A DNA stretch of 64,000 bases from Desulfovibrionaceae bacterium. GTDB lineage: Bacteria; Desulfobacterota; Desulfovibrionia; Desulfovibrionales; Desulfovibrionaceae. This document shows, piece by piece, positions 26,688 through 34,761 of this stretch. The stretch is from the NCBI GenBank assembly GCA_031082225.1, contig JAVHLG010000011.1, forward strand, positions 16,737 through 80,736. The letters run 5' to 3'. The notes beneath the pieces were generated by a model that was not told the DNA's origin, made no database searches, and saw nothing but the letters and a program-made list of their open reading frames with translations. A program made the translations under genes and the position numbers. Numbering within the stretch: position 1 is the first letter of the stretch; each line of letters begins with the position of its first letter.

Positions 26688-28553
26688 ATGCCTGAATACA
26701 TCCTGGGGATCTCCGCCTACTACCACGACAGCGCCGCCGCACTTTTACGCAACGGCCAGATCGTGGCCGCGGCCCATGAAGAGCGGTTCACCCGCAAAAA
26801 GCACGACCCGGCCTTCCCGGCCAAGGCCGGGGCCTATGTCCTGGCCGAGGCCGGCATCAGCCTGCCCGAGGTGGCGGCCGTGGTCTTCTACGACAAGCCC
26901 TACCTCAAGTTCGAGCGCCTGCTTGAGACCTACCACGGGTTCGCCCCTGCGGGCCTGCCGAGCTTTCTGTCGGCCATCCCGGTGTGGATCAAGGAAAAGC
27001 TCTTCATGCGCAAGATGCTGCGCGAGGAACTGGCCAAGCTTGGGCCCGGCAGGCCGCGCATCCTTTTTCCCGAACACCACCTCTCCCATGCCGCCAGCGC
27101 CTTCTACCCCTCGCCCTTTGACGAGGCCGCCATCCTCACCGTGGATGGCGTGGGCGAGTGGGCCACCACGGCCATCGCCCACGGCAAGGGCAAAGACATC
27201 ACGTTTTTGCGCGAGCTGGACTTCCCCCACTCCCTGGGGCTTTTGTATTCCGCCTTCACCTATTATTGCGGCTTCAAGGTCAATTCCGGGGAATACAAGC
27301 TCATGGGCCTGGCCCCCTACGGCATCGAGGGCGGCGCCCGGGTGGAGGGCTACAAGAAGGCCATCCTGGACGAGATCGTGGACCTGCGGGGCGACGGGTC
27401 CATGCTGCTCAACATGGACTATTTCAACTACGCCACGGGCCTGACCATGACCCGCGACGCCAAATGGGAGGCGACCTTCTCCCTGCCGCGCCGGGAACCC
27501 GAGACCGACCTGGCCCAGGAGCACATGGACCTGGCCCTGGCCATCCAGCAGGTCACGGAAGAGGCGGTCCTGCGCCTGGCCAAGACCGCCCGCGACCTGA
27601 CCGGCTGCCGCCACCTGACCATGGCCGGGGGCGTGGCCTTAAACTGCGTGGCCAACGGCAAGCTTTTGCGCTCGGGCCTTTTCGACGACATCTGGATCCA
27701 GCCCGCCGCAGGCGACGCAGGCGGGGCCGTGGGCGCGGCCATGGCCGCCTGGCACATTTGGATGGGCAAGGACCGCACCCCCCTGCCCAAAGGGGCCCTG
27801 GACCGCATGCGCGGCTCCTACCTTGGGCCCAAATTCACCACGGCCGACGTCAAACGCCTGGCCAAACGCCGCCAGGCCCCCTTCACCCGTTTCGAGGACT
27901 TCGACGCCCTGTGCGACACGGTCTGCGCCCATCTGGCCGCCGGACACGCCGTGGGCTGGTTCCAGGGGCGCATGGAATACGGCCCCCGGGCCCTGGGCGG
28001 CCGCAGCATCCTGGGCGATCCGCGCCATCCCGAGATGCAGAAAAAGCTGAACCTGAAGATCAAATACCGCGAGGGGTTCCGGCCGTTCGCGCCGTCTGTC
28101 CTGGCCGAGAAGGTCTCGGAGTGCTTCGAGTTGGACCGGCCCTCGCCCTACATGCTCCTGGTGGCCCCGGTGGCCGAGGCCCTGCGCAAGCCCCTGCCCG
28201 AGGGCTATTCCCAAAAGCCCATGTTCGAGAGGCTGTATGTGGAGCGGTCCGCCCTTCCGGCCATCACCCACGTGGACTTCTCGGCCCGGGTGCAGACCGT
28301 GCACCGCCAGACCAACGAACGCTACTGGCGGCTCATCTCCCGCTTCAACGAGCGCGAGAGCTGCCCCGTGGTGGTCAACACCAGCTTCAACGTGCGCGGC
28401 GAACCCATCGTATGCACCCCCGAGGACGCCTACCGCTGCTTCATGCGCACGGAGATGGACCATCTGGTCATCGGCGACTGCCTGTTTTCCAAGGCCGACC
28501 AGCCCGCCTGGACCGAGACCGAAGACTGGCGCGACGAATACGAGCTGGATTGA
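26688..28553 (+). CDS. NodU/TobZ-type O-carbamoyltransferase
   Basis: A 621-residue carbamoyltransferase that uses carbamoyl phosphate and ATP to make carbamoyl-adenylate and transfer it to a hydroxyl. The Kae1-like N-terminal domain shows ILGISAYYHDSAAALL, HEERFTRKKHD, HHLSHAASAFYPSPFDEAAI and VDGVGEW; the metal/nucleotide site includes GGVALNCVANGKL; the C-terminal YrdC-like domain has EYGPRALGGRSILGDPR, RPFAPSV and VVNTSFNVRGEPIV. Together with SxtJ and DUF5989 it forms a conserved triad. The acceptor is unknown; in this setting a surface polysaccharide or secondary metabolite is possible. The next two genes are in the same direction. Confidence 0.95.
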   Translation: MPEYILGISAYYHDSAAALLRNGQIVAAAHEERFTRKKHDPAFPAKAGAYVLAEAGISLPEVAAVVFYDKPYLKFERLLETYHGFAPAGLPSFLSAIPVWIKEKLFMRKMLREELAKLGPGRPRILFPEHHLSHAASAFYPSPFDEAAILTVDGVGEWATTAIAHGKGKDITFLRELDFPHSLGLLYSAFTYYCGFKVNSGEYKLMGLAPYGIEGGARVEGYKKAILDEIVDLRGDGSMLLNMDYFNYATGLTMTRDAKWEATFSLPRREPETDLAQEHMDLALAIQQVTEEAVLRLAKTARDLTGCRHLTMAGGVALNCVANGKLLRSGLFDDIWIQPAAGDAGGAVGAAMAAWHIWMGKDRTPLPKGALDRMRGSYLGPKFTTADVKRLAKRRQAPFTRFEDFDALCDTVCAHLAAGHAVGWFQGRMEYGPRALGGRSILGDPRHPEMQKKLNLKIKYREGFRPFAPSVLAEKVSECFELDRPSPYMLLVAPVAEALRKPLPEGYSQKPMFERLYVERSALPAITHVDFSARVQTVHRQTNERYWRLISRFNERESCPVVVNTSFNVRGEPIVCTPEDAYRCFMRTEMDHLVIGDCLFSKADQPAWTETEDWRDEYELD

Positions 28554-28581
28554 GGTCCGCGCCGCTACGCACGGAGGTCGC

Positions 28582-29031
28582 ATGTCCCGCCCCCTTTCCC
28601 GGCCCCTGTCACGGCTCCTGTCCCGGTTCCTGTCACAAGTGACGCGTGCCGCCCTGCTCCTGGCCGTCGTGCTGACGGGCCTTGCCGCCATGCCGGGCCT
28701 GCCCTCCCCGGCGGCGGCCTTCGACGAACAGGCGGTGATGGAGTGCGCCTTCCTCCGGGCCCTGTCCATGGCCACCTGCAAGCCGCCCGAGGAGTTCCAG
28801 TTCATGGGCGTGCGCGACGGCATCTACGTCTACAACGTGCACTTCGGCTCGAGATTCACCGAATTCTACATCCAGGTGACCGACAACCTGGCCATCATCA
28901 GCAGCAAGGTCTGGCACGGCCGCATGGCCTCGGCCGAGATCATCCGCGACTTCACCAACGGCTGCATCGACCTGGACATGAAACCGGCCCCCTGCTCGCC
29001 GCTCAAAAACGCCCGCTGCTGCGGCAAATAG
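28582..29031 (+). CDS. Small secreted Cys-rich protein of unknown function
   Basis: A 149-residue exported protein. The N-terminus is a low-complexity Ser-Arg-Pro-Leu repeat, then a hydrophobic core AALLLAVVLTGLAAM and a probable cleavage after SPAAA. The mature part of about 100 residues contains YVYNVHFGSRFTEFYIQV and VWHGRMASAEIIRDF, and six cysteines including the C-terminal NARCCGK. GGAGG lies upstream of the ATG at 28582. It sits 28 bases after the carbamoyltransferase and 97 bases before the SidJ-related gene. No family is recognised. Confidence 0.75.
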   Translation: MSRPLSRPLSRLLSRFLSQVTRAALLLAVVLTGLAAMPGLPSPAAAFDEQAVMECAFLRALSMATCKPPEEFQFMGVRDGIYVYNVHFGSRFTEFYIQVTDNLAIISSKVWHGRMASAEIIRDFTNGCIDLDMKPAPCSPLKNARCCGK

Positions 29032-29127
29032 CCGTCCCCGCCGCCCCATGACCACGACCTGCCCAAAGGCCCCTTCCCGGGTGTTTCCCCCCCGGCCCGT
29101 CGGACCACAGGCCCCGTCCACAGCGCC

Positions 29128-30768
29128 ATGACCCAGCACCAGGGCCTGGCCGGAACCGATTTCCAGGCCGCCTATCTGGCCGTGGGGCGTCTGGCGCAGA
29201 TCGCCCGGCAGCGCCCGGCCGAGGTCACGCCGGATGCCGTGGCCGCCCTGGCCGACCTGTTGGCCCAGGCCCCCCACGCCGCCCAGACCCAGGCCCGGTT
29301 TCTGTACCGCGATGCGGCGGCCGTCCTTTTGGATCTGTGCCGCAACGCCCCGGACAGGGAACTGGCGGCCCGGGCCTTTGCAGGCGTGGAGACGGCCCTG
29401 GCCCGTCCCGGCAAGCCGCGCATGGCCGCGGCAGACGCCGTGGGGGCGTTGCCCCTGTCCGTTTCCGGCCCGCAGGTGGCCGTGTGCGGGGGGGACTGTC
29501 CCGCGCCGGAGGCATCCTGGGGGCATGACATCGCCTGGACGGCGCTTCTTCGCCTGGCCGCCGCCCACCGGGGAAACGACCCAGGCGATGACGCGGCATC
29601 CAGGGCCAACGCCCCTCCCGTCCGGGCCGGACGGACCCTGATCGTCCCCCTTTGCGGGACGGGGCGGGTCGTGGCCGTAAAATTTTTGCGCCAGGGGGAG
29701 TCTGTCTCCGGGCTGGCCCTGGAGGCGGCCTGGATGGAGCATCTGGCCGCCGAGGCCCGGGACATGCCCGCGCCCTTCCACGTGCCCCGGCCCGTCCGGG
29801 TGGCCGGGCAGGCGGTCTTCCGGATCGCGGACGCCCCCCTGGCGTCCACGGGCCTTTCCCCCGCCACCCTGGCCGGGGGGCTGGCCATGGCCTACGTGGC
29901 CCGGGCCGACTATTTCCGCTATCCCAACGAGCATGGGCCGGATGGCGGGCTGGACGGCCGGGAGCTTTTGGCCGTGCTTGGGCAAAACGCCCTGCTGTTC
30001 GGACGCCTGAGCGCCCGGGGCATCGTGCATACCGCCCCCATCCCGCTTTTCCACAACCGGGTGCAGCGTGAGCGGCGTTCCGATGACGGCCTCTACGACT
30101 GGCGGCGCATGGGCCGCCTGGACCAATGGCTGGCCTCCACCCGGTTCCCCAACTTCGGCCCAAGCGGCCTGCGCGACTTCGAGCACTTCGTGTCCCATGC
30201 CGGGCCCACCGGGCCGCTTTACAAGTCCATGGGGGACCATCTGCTGGGGCTTTTGCTGGTGACCGGGAGCTATTTCCGGTTCAAGGAGCCAGCGCGGGTG
30301 GGCCTGTCCCGCGACGGCCAGCCGGTGGACGCCCGGGAGTTGTTCGATGCGGCGCTTCTGACCGAGGCCCTGACCACGATCTACGACGCCTATTACGAGG
30401 GATTTACCGGCCGTGCCCCGGCCGGGGCCCTGCCGTTTGACCGCGAGGGGCTGGCGGCGCGGCTCATCGAGGAGATGGGCGTGGACCGGCACATGGTGGA
30501 GATGCTGCGGGTGGCAGATCAGGAAAATATGAGCGACGCGGCGTTCGTGGAGTTTCTGACCCGGCGCGGGATGCCGCTCCAGGAGGCCCTGGGGCTGCGC
30601 CGGGGCGCGGCGGATGTGGCCATTCCCACCGGGCCGCACCTGGGGGAGTTCAACGGCCGCATCTCGGCCCCGGAGCTGATCGAATTCACGGCCTGCGCGG
30701 CGGCGGCCTGCGTGGCCGGACGGTATTTTGCCGAGGCGTCCCGACGCCCCGCCTCAATCATTCCATGA
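29128..30768 (+). CDS. SidJ-related pseudokinase with altered C-terminus
   Basis: A 546-residue soluble protein that I match to the SidJ-related pseudokinases, named after the Legionella effector that polyglutamylates ubiquitin ligases. The kinase-like core shows a beta-3 lysine (Lys185 in VVAVKFLRQGES), a possible alpha-C glutamate in LEAAWMEHLAAE, FRIADAPLASTG, and a degenerate catalytic loop GIVHTAPIPLFHNRVQRE. The substrate is unknown. The last eight residues (RRPASIIP) come from inserted DNA: a perfect 136-bp copy of the 3' coding region reappears at 31157, followed by a different end. The original protein probably ended ...GKTPS at 31356. Activity may be unaffected because only the extreme tail differs. 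Confidence 0.7.
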   Translation: MTQHQGLAGTDFQAAYLAVGRLAQIARQRPAEVTPDAVAALADLLAQAPHAAQTQARFLYRDAAAVLLDLCRNAPDRELAARAFAGVETALARPGKPRMAAADAVGALPLSVSGPQVAVCGGDCPAPEASWGHDIAWTALLRLAAAHRGNDPGDDAASRANAPPVRAGRTLIVPLCGTGRVVAVKFLRQGESVSGLALEAAWMEHLAAEARDMPAPFHVPRPVRVAGQAVFRIADAPLASTGLSPATLAGGLAMAYVARADYFRYPNEHGPDGGLDGRELLAVLGQNALLFGRLSARGIVHTAPIPLFHNRVQRERRSDDGLYDWRRMGRLDQWLASTRFPNFGPSGLRDFEHFVSHAGPTGPLYKSMGDHLLGLLLVTGSYFRFKEPARVGLSRDGQPVDARELFDAALLTEALTTIYDAYYEGFTGRAPAGALPFDREGLAARLIEEMGVDRHMVEMLRVADQENMSDAAFVEFLTRRGMPLQEALGLRRGAADVAIPTGPHLGEFNGRISAPELIEFTACAAAACVAGRYFAEASRRPASIIP

Positions 30769-31292
30769 TGGAAAAAAACGTCATGACCGACAACTCGGAA
30801 GTCTTCTACGGAAGCGGCAACGTGTTTGCCGACATGGGGCATCCCGATGCAGAAGTGAAACTGCAAAAGTCGCGGCTCATCTCCGCCGTGAACCAACTCA
30901 TCAAGGATCGCGGGTTGACCCAGAAGCAGGCGGCGGAAATCTTCGGCGAAGACCAGTCGAATCTGTCGAAGATTCTGCGCGGCCATCTCCGCCTCGTCAC
31001 CTCCGACCGCCTCATGCATTGGATCAACCGGCTCGGGGAGAATGTCACCATTTCGATCACCCCGTGCCCGAAGGAGCAACAGCCAGGGGTTTTCGTGGAA
31101 ATCTGCGCCGGTCTGTAAAAAAGGAGAATGGACCGCACGGCGGGATCAACGACACAGGGGCGCGGCGGATGTGGCCATTCCCACCGGGCCGCACCTGGGG
31201 GAGTTCAACGGCCGCATCTCGGCCCCGGAGCTGATCGAATTCACGGCCTGCGCGGCGGCGGCCTGCGTGGCCGGACGGTATTTTGCCGAGGC
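30602..31292 (+). repeat. Perfect 136-bp direct repeat flanking an antitoxin gene
   Basis: Copies at 30602-30737 and 31157-31292 are identical over 136 bases, with a period of 555. The first encodes the C-terminal part of the SidJ-related protein (GAADVAIPTGPHLGEFNG to AGRYFAEA). The DNA between them holds one HTH gene. Identity at every base, synonymous sites included, suggests a recent event. Confidence 0.97.
30783..31118 (+). CDS. Orphan HTH antitoxin (XRE, HigA-like)
   Basis: A 111-residue XRE-type DNA-binding protein: SEVFYGSGNVFADMGHPDAE at the N-terminus, then the HTH at about 45-68 (LTQKQAAEIFGEDQSNLSKI, LRGHLRLVTSDRLMHWINRL). This form is typical of antitoxins paired with phage-Gp49-like RelE toxins. 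No toxin gene is present upstream or downstream, so it is an orphan. The ATG at 30783 has GGAAAA eight bases upstream; in-frame ATGs at 30765 and 30768 exist. A 13-base near-palindrome TTCCAT-G-ATGGAA at 30761-30773 could be its operator. It is carried between two copies of the SidJ-like gene's 3' end. Composition is lower in GC than the flanking repeats. Confidence 0.85.
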   Translation: MTDNSEVFYGSGNVFADMGHPDAEVKLQKSRLISAVNQLIKDRGLTQKQAAEIFGEDQSNLSKILRGHLRLVTSDRLMHWINRLGENVTISITPCPKEQQPGVFVEICAGL

Positions 31293-31356
31293 CTCCGGGC
31301 CGGTCACGCCCTTAACGCCCGTCACATTGGACGTGACAGGCAAAACGCCTTCCTGA
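31157..31356 (+). pseudogene. Displaced original 3' end of the SidJ-related gene
   Basis: This fragment begins with the second 136-bp copy and continues in frame into SGPVTPLTPVTLDVTGKTPS and a TGA stop. It has no start codon of its own. A GGCCGC / GCGGCC hairpin at 31357-31379 follows the stop directly, as expected for the original end of the gene. It is best read as the displaced native C-terminus. Confidence 0.75.
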
Positions 31357-31391
31357 GGCCGCCCCCCTGCGACGCGGCCGGGCAGCAAACA

Positions 31392-33692
31392 TCACTCCCG
31401 CAGCAGCCTCTCCATGGTGTAGGCGATGAATCGCGCCTTGTGCAAATCCGACGTCATGTAGTGCACATCGTTGTCATCGCGAAGATGCTCATGCACAAGG
31501 TTCGTCTCCTTGTCCATGGCAAGAGGCGTCTGGTCTATGAATTTGATGTTTCTGGCCTTACATCCCAATTCAAGCTTTTTGTTGAATTCCATGGACATCT
31601 TCGTTCGCTGCACGACCGACGGCTGCAAGGCGCATAACTTGTAATAATTGACAGTATCATTTTGTCCTTCGCCAAATAATATGACATCCTGCGTTCTCTT
31701 GGCGAAACTCTCCCTGGAAAAAACGGTCGGCATGTTGATGCCGCAGATCGCCAGGGTGGTTCTTTTCCGCAAACTATCCACTGCGTCAAGGTATCCATCA
31801 ATCAACGCTTCGCTGAACTGCGCAAAGTCCAGCCTGGCTTTTCCCTTGACGTACTTTCTATGATAATATCCATATTCGACATCAACCTGTCCGAACTTCA
31901 AGAGCAGGTAGTCAGGCTCGTATTTCAGGAGGCACTTTTCAATCTTCGGTATCAGGTCCAATGTGGAATGGCGCCTGCCAAGTCCCGCGATGCTGGCCCC
32001 TGGAATCGCGAAAAGCCAGGCCTTGACCCCCTGGGCCGCGAACTGCTGCAAATTTTGAAACGTTACTGCCACATGCGAATCCCCAAAGACAAGCAGGGAT
32101 CTTCGACCGTCGCGCATCCGCCCACTCCCGGCATTGCCGGGCTGGCTGGACACCGCCCGCGCAAGGTGCCGGATGTGGACCAATCGGGACTGCCAGTGCT
32201 TGCGCGTATCATGGCATATCTCCGAAGTTCCGTCGCGCTTGTGGCGCACGAAGGCGGCAATGATCAGATCGGTTATTTCCGGCTTGTGGATGTGCACATT
32301 GGTGATCAGGCCTTCCATGAAAACTCCGATGACGCGTTTCAAAAATGACGAACTGAAGCGACATGTTGTCATTGCCCGCAACAACATGCCATGGACTTCG
32401 TCGAACATTCTTCTTCTGATCAGGACACGCATGAGACCAAGGTATCCTGCCGTAGCTCGTGGATACATATCCATAGCCTCATACCTGGAATGCGCCTCAT
32501 CATACCTTACGCGACGGAAAGAGACCAAGGCGTGCATTTCCCTGAGGACAAGGTTCTGCTGGAATCTCTGGAGACAACATGCGATGTGCGATTCCGCCTC
32601 ACGAAGTTTGTTCAAATGAATCAGGAGATTCGCCTTTCCAATGTATCCTGCGGCATTGTCCGGATGCAGGCGGACAAGCTCCTCAAATCGCGACATGGCC
32701 TCGTCAAAATCACATCTTTGCATGGCCGCCAGGCCATATCGCTGGCGCAACAAGGGATGTTCCGGGAACCGGGTGATGCCCTCCGCCAGCACCTCCTCGG
32801 CCTCATCAACGAGCCGTTGTTTGAGCAGGACATCCCCTTGGCCGAGATATCCATGCGGCGCGTCCGGATGCGCCTTCCACAGCGCCGTGTACCGGGCGTA
32901 CGCCTCGTCGTAATCCAGTTTCAGGAGCGCGATCTGGGCGTATCGATCCATGATCGCGGGGTTTACCGGAAAGCGTTCCATGCCCCGCCGGAAGTGTTCC
33001 CCGGCCTCGTCATGGAGGTGCAGGGCGAGCAGGACGTTCCCCAGGCCGAGGCATCCCAACGGGCTCCCGGGATGCTCCTGTTCGAGTCGCGCATACCGGA
33101 CATACGCCGTATCGAGGTCCAATCCGCGCAGCGCCGTCAGGGCGTATTTTTCCTTCGGAACAGGATGGTCCGGAAACCGTTCCACGGCGTTTGCGAACAC
33201 TTCCTCGGCCTCGTCGAACAGTTCCAGGTCGAGCAGGACGTCTCCCAACCCGATAAACCCGGCCGGATTGTCCGGATGGACACGCCGCAAGGCCGCGTAC
33301 CGCACAGAGGCGGCGTCAAGATCCCCATTCAGGCGCGCGATGTGCCCCAGCCGCTCCATGATCGGCGCATTGTCCGGAAACAGGTCGGCGCACCGCCTGA
33401 AATGCTCCCGGGCCTCGTCGGTCAGGCCAAGACGCAACAGGACGTTTCCCTGCCCGACGTATCCGGCGGGGTGGTTCGGATGCGATGTCGCAAGCGATGC
33501 ATACCGCAGGTACGCCGCGTCAAAGTCCGACCTCCGATCCGCGACATGGGCCAAACGCTCTTTCGGTACGGGATGACCTGGATGCCGGGCCATGCACTCC
33601 CTGAACAACGCCTCGGCTTCCTCAAGGAGGTTCTGCCTGAGCAAGGCGTTTCCTTGCTGGATGATCGTCGTCAGACTGTTCTGCAGTACCAT
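31392..33692 (-). CDS. TPR-repeat protein with C-terminal SGNH-hydrolase-like domain
   Basis: A 766-residue protein in two halves. Residues about 5-450 are tandem TPR-type units, many sharing the phrase HP.[ND]..G..G.GN[VL]LL and then EAE..F. Residues about 515-766 form an SGNH/GDSL-like domain: block I LLVFGDSHVAV, block III-like LLLKFGQVDVEYGYYHRK and block V SDLHKARFIAYTMERLL. SGNH domains with a GDSH motif are often found in surface-polysaccharide or lipid modification. No signal peptide or membrane segment is seen. The ATG at 33692 has no good ribosome site; a GTG at 33782 is possible. The C-terminal half is AT-richer than the TPR half, hinting at a composite origin. Confidence 0.75.
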   Translation of the reverse strand: MVLQNSLTTIIQQGNALLRQNLLEEAEALFRECMARHPGHPVPKERLAHVADRRSDFDAAYLRYASLATSHPNHPAGYVGQGNVLLRLGLTDEAREHFRRCADLFPDNAPIMERLGHIARLNGDLDAASVRYAALRRVHPDNPAGFIGLGDVLLDLELFDEAEEVFANAVERFPDHPVPKEKYALTALRGLDLDTAYVRYARLEQEHPGSPLGCLGLGNVLLALHLHDEAGEHFRRGMERFPVNPAIMDRYAQIALLKLDYDEAYARYTALWKAHPDAPHGYLGQGDVLLKQRLVDEAEEVLAEGITRFPEHPLLRQRYGLAAMQRCDFDEAMSRFEELVRLHPDNAAGYIGKANLLIHLNKLREAESHIACCLQRFQQNLVLREMHALVSFRRVRYDEAHSRYEAMDMYPRATAGYLGLMRVLIRRRMFDEVHGMLLRAMTTCRFSSSFLKRVIGVFMEGLITNVHIHKPEITDLIIAAFVRHKRDGTSEICHDTRKHWQSRLVHIRHLARAVSSQPGNAGSGRMRDGRRSLLVFGDSHVAVTFQNLQQFAAQGVKAWLFAIPGASIAGLGRRHSTLDLIPKIEKCLLKYEPDYLLLKFGQVDVEYGYYHRKYVKGKARLDFAQFSEALIDGYLDAVDSLRKRTTLAICGINMPTVFSRESFAKRTQDVILFGEGQNDTVNYYKLCALQPSVVQRTKMSMEFNKKLELGCKARNIKFIDQTPLAMDKETNLVHEHLRDDNDVHYMTSDLHKARFIAYTMERLLRE

Positions 33693-33898
33693 GTGACCAT
33701 CGAATTCGCGCTGACGCGCGACGTATTGAACCCCGTTGACTGGAAAAAATGCACCTCTGCAGGCGCCTGAGATACAGACCACAACATGGAATGACCGGCG
33801 GCGCGCCCCTGAAATTCGCGTGCCCGAATTTCAGGGGAGAACACGTCCGTCCCCTCGCTTTTCTTGGAAATACTGGCAGATGTGGCAACAGGCCACCT

Positions 33899-34621
33899 TT
33901 AGAACAGCCAGATATGCTCCAGTTCATCCCCGCTTCTGCCGCCGGTGCGCCGCTCCCGGATGACCTTGGCCGGGATGCCCGCCGCCACCATGTTCGGCGG
34001 CACGTCGTGGGTCACCACCGCCCCCGAGGCCACGATGGCCTGCTCCCCCACCGTCACCCCGGGCATGAGCGTGGCCCCGGCGTAGATCTTGGCATAGGCC
34101 CCGATGCGCACCGGCGCATAGGACCGGGTCATGTGCGAGGCCTCGTCGTGGCCGTGCGTGAAGATCCGCACGTCCTCGGCCAGGGCCGCCGAATCCCCGA
34201 TCTCGACGCCGCCCTTGGTGTCCAAAAACACGCCCCGGTTGAAAAACACGTTGTCCCCGACGCGCAAAAACTGCCCGAAATTGAAGCGCACGTTCTCCTC
34301 GCACACAAACGCCCGGCCGCAGGCCCCGAACAGCCGTTCGGCCAGAATCCTGCGGAAGGGGATGGAAAACGGAACGATCAGGCACAGGGGCAGCTTGTCA
34401 AAGGCGTCCCATAAAAAATGCATATACCGCTCGGTGGGCGTGAAGGGCCGTTCCTCGGCCTTGGGCAGGGTCTCGCTGTAGAGCCGGGCATTCTCCAGAA
34501 TGCCCTCGGAGACGTAGGGGGCCTCCAATATCTCCAGCACCCGCATGGTGGCGTCGGCATCAATCCCGGCGTCGATGATTTTGCGGATGCGTGCGAGCAT
34601 CTGGTCGAAAACGTCGGCCAT
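33899..34621 (-). CDS. Hexapeptide-repeat acyltransferase (maltose O-acetyltransferase-like)
   Basis: A 240-residue acyltransferase with a left-handed beta-helix C-terminus. The helical N-terminal 80 residues (FDQMLARIRKIIDAGIDADA, LWDAFDKLPLCLIVPF) are followed by hexapeptide turns: FVCEENVRFNFGQFLRVGDN, GVEIGDSAALAEDVRIFTHG with the catalytic His, GAYAKIYAGATLMPGVTV, and GIPAKVIRERR. It may O-acetylate a surface sugar. GGGGGG precedes the ATG at 34621. The frame stays open upstream but without conserved sequence. It lies 140 bases after the BMP-type protein on the same strand; the short spacer contains three GGATGCC-type tandem units. Confidence 0.88.
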   Translation of the reverse strand: MADVFDQMLARIRKIIDAGIDADATMRVLEILEAPYVSEGILENARLYSETLPKAEERPFTPTERYMHFLWDAFDKLPLCLIVPFSIPFRRILAERLFGACGRAFVCEENVRFNFGQFLRVGDNVFFNRGVFLDTKGGVEIGDSAALAEDVRIFTHGHDEASHMTRSYAPVRIGAYAKIYAGATLMPGVTVGEQAIVASGAVVTHDVPPNMVAAGIPAKVIRERRTGGRSGDELEHIWLF

Positions 34622-34761
34622 ATCCCCCCCTTGTGCCTGATGGCGGATTCCCCGCGCAATTATGGGATGCCGGGGATGCCCGGGGATGCCCGGAGGAGTC
34701 AGGGGACACCATGGGAGGCAACCCTCCCGGGGTTCACGGACTCCCCCACCCCTGGCGGGCC

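Noticed and set aside
30742..30782. Remnant of a RelE/Gp49-like toxin ahead of the HTH antitoxin
   Set aside because: All three frames were read and none gives a recognisable toxin C-terminus.
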